Shown one piece after another: positions 30,253-30,373 of a DNA stretch of 30,373 nt. Where the stretch lies: positions 3,781,351 through 3,811,723 of the forward strand of contig NC_017059.1 in assembly GCF_000284415.1 (NCBI RefSeq), written 5' to 3'. The stretch's first letter is position 1, and each line of letters begins with the position of its first letter. This stretch comes from Pararhodospirillum photometricum DSM 122. Its GTDB lineage: Bacteria > Pseudomonadota > Alphaproteobacteria > Rhodospirillales > Rhodospirillaceae. A program made the translations under genes and the position numbers. The notes beneath the pieces are model-generated. The model searched no databases and was not told where the DNA came from. It saw only the letters and a program-made list of their open reading frames with translations.

Positions 30253-30279
30253 GGTCTGGGGAGGGATGCCCCCCAGACC
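30253..30279 (+). terminator. Dispersed hairpin copy 12, after yqeY
   Basis: A perfect 9-bp stem ggtctgggg/ccccagacc surrounds a nine-base loop, ten bases after the yqeY stop and followed by a short T-containing tail. It uses the tctgggg form of the family arm seen also in copy 11. Confidence 0.65.
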
Positions 30280-30373
30280 TTTCAAGACAGCCCCGTCGCC
30301 TTGAAAAGCGAAAGACCGCGCCCCCCGCCTCACACGGGCCCCCGCCCCCTTTTCTTTCAAGGGGATCCAAGGC
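30280..30373. other. Right-end region without a clear gene
   Basis: I see no gene in the last 94 bases. An 8-bp inverted repeat ccttgaaa/tttcaagg (30299-30306, 30355-30362) spans 64 bases and could belong to the start region of the next gene. Confidence 0.35.

Overview
The window is high-GC alphaproteobacterial chromosome, most like a purple non-sulfur member of the Rhodospirillales. The strongest clue is a form II RuBisCO (cbbM, 21819-23192, minus strand). From memory it aligns without gaps to the Rhodospirillum rubrum enzyme until its slightly shorter C-terminus. The aapJQMP amino-acid transporter, the carA-carB-greA order and the divergent yqeY gene fit the same group. The many GC-rich intergenic hairpins recall Pararhodospirillum (R. 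photometricum), but I could not check the species.

Layout. (1) Bases 1-3247 are the 3' part of a giant gene built only of in-register eight-residue repeats, closed by a strong terminator. (2) dnaE (3438-6940) is intact in content but carries a one-base frameshift near 5245-5255. (3) 7096-9039 holds two poorly known genes: a membrane protein and a small phage-like protein behind an AT-rich stretch. (4) A secreted DUF4139 protein lies on the minus strand (9180-11186). It is divergent from thiD (11312-12117, two C-run frameshifts) and alaX. (5) A minus-strand family 2 glycosyltransferase (12928-13902) precedes the aapJ-Q-M-P operon (14317-18559). A beta-trefoil/GT8-like fusion gene follows, meeting metA stop to stop. 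(6) metA (minus) and a DUF2161 nuclease-like gene (plus) diverge. (7) cbbM, a single-domain response regulator, tRNA-Glu(CTC), greA, carB and carA all lie on the minus strand. yqeY (plus) closes the window.

How the genes work together. Most of the window is housekeeping: replication (dnaE), thiamine (thiD), translation quality control (alaX), amino-acid uptake (aap), methionine (metA), carbamoyl phosphate for pyrimidines and arginine (carAB), transcript cleavage (greA) and CO2 fixation or redox balancing (cbbM).

The least explained items are the octad-repeat protein, the trefoil-GT8 fusion, the structured leader of metA, and a family of about twelve near-identical hairpins scattered between genes. 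The repeat protein shows a second-order code: octads lacking the usual Gln recur at fixed places in 7- and 17-octad modules.
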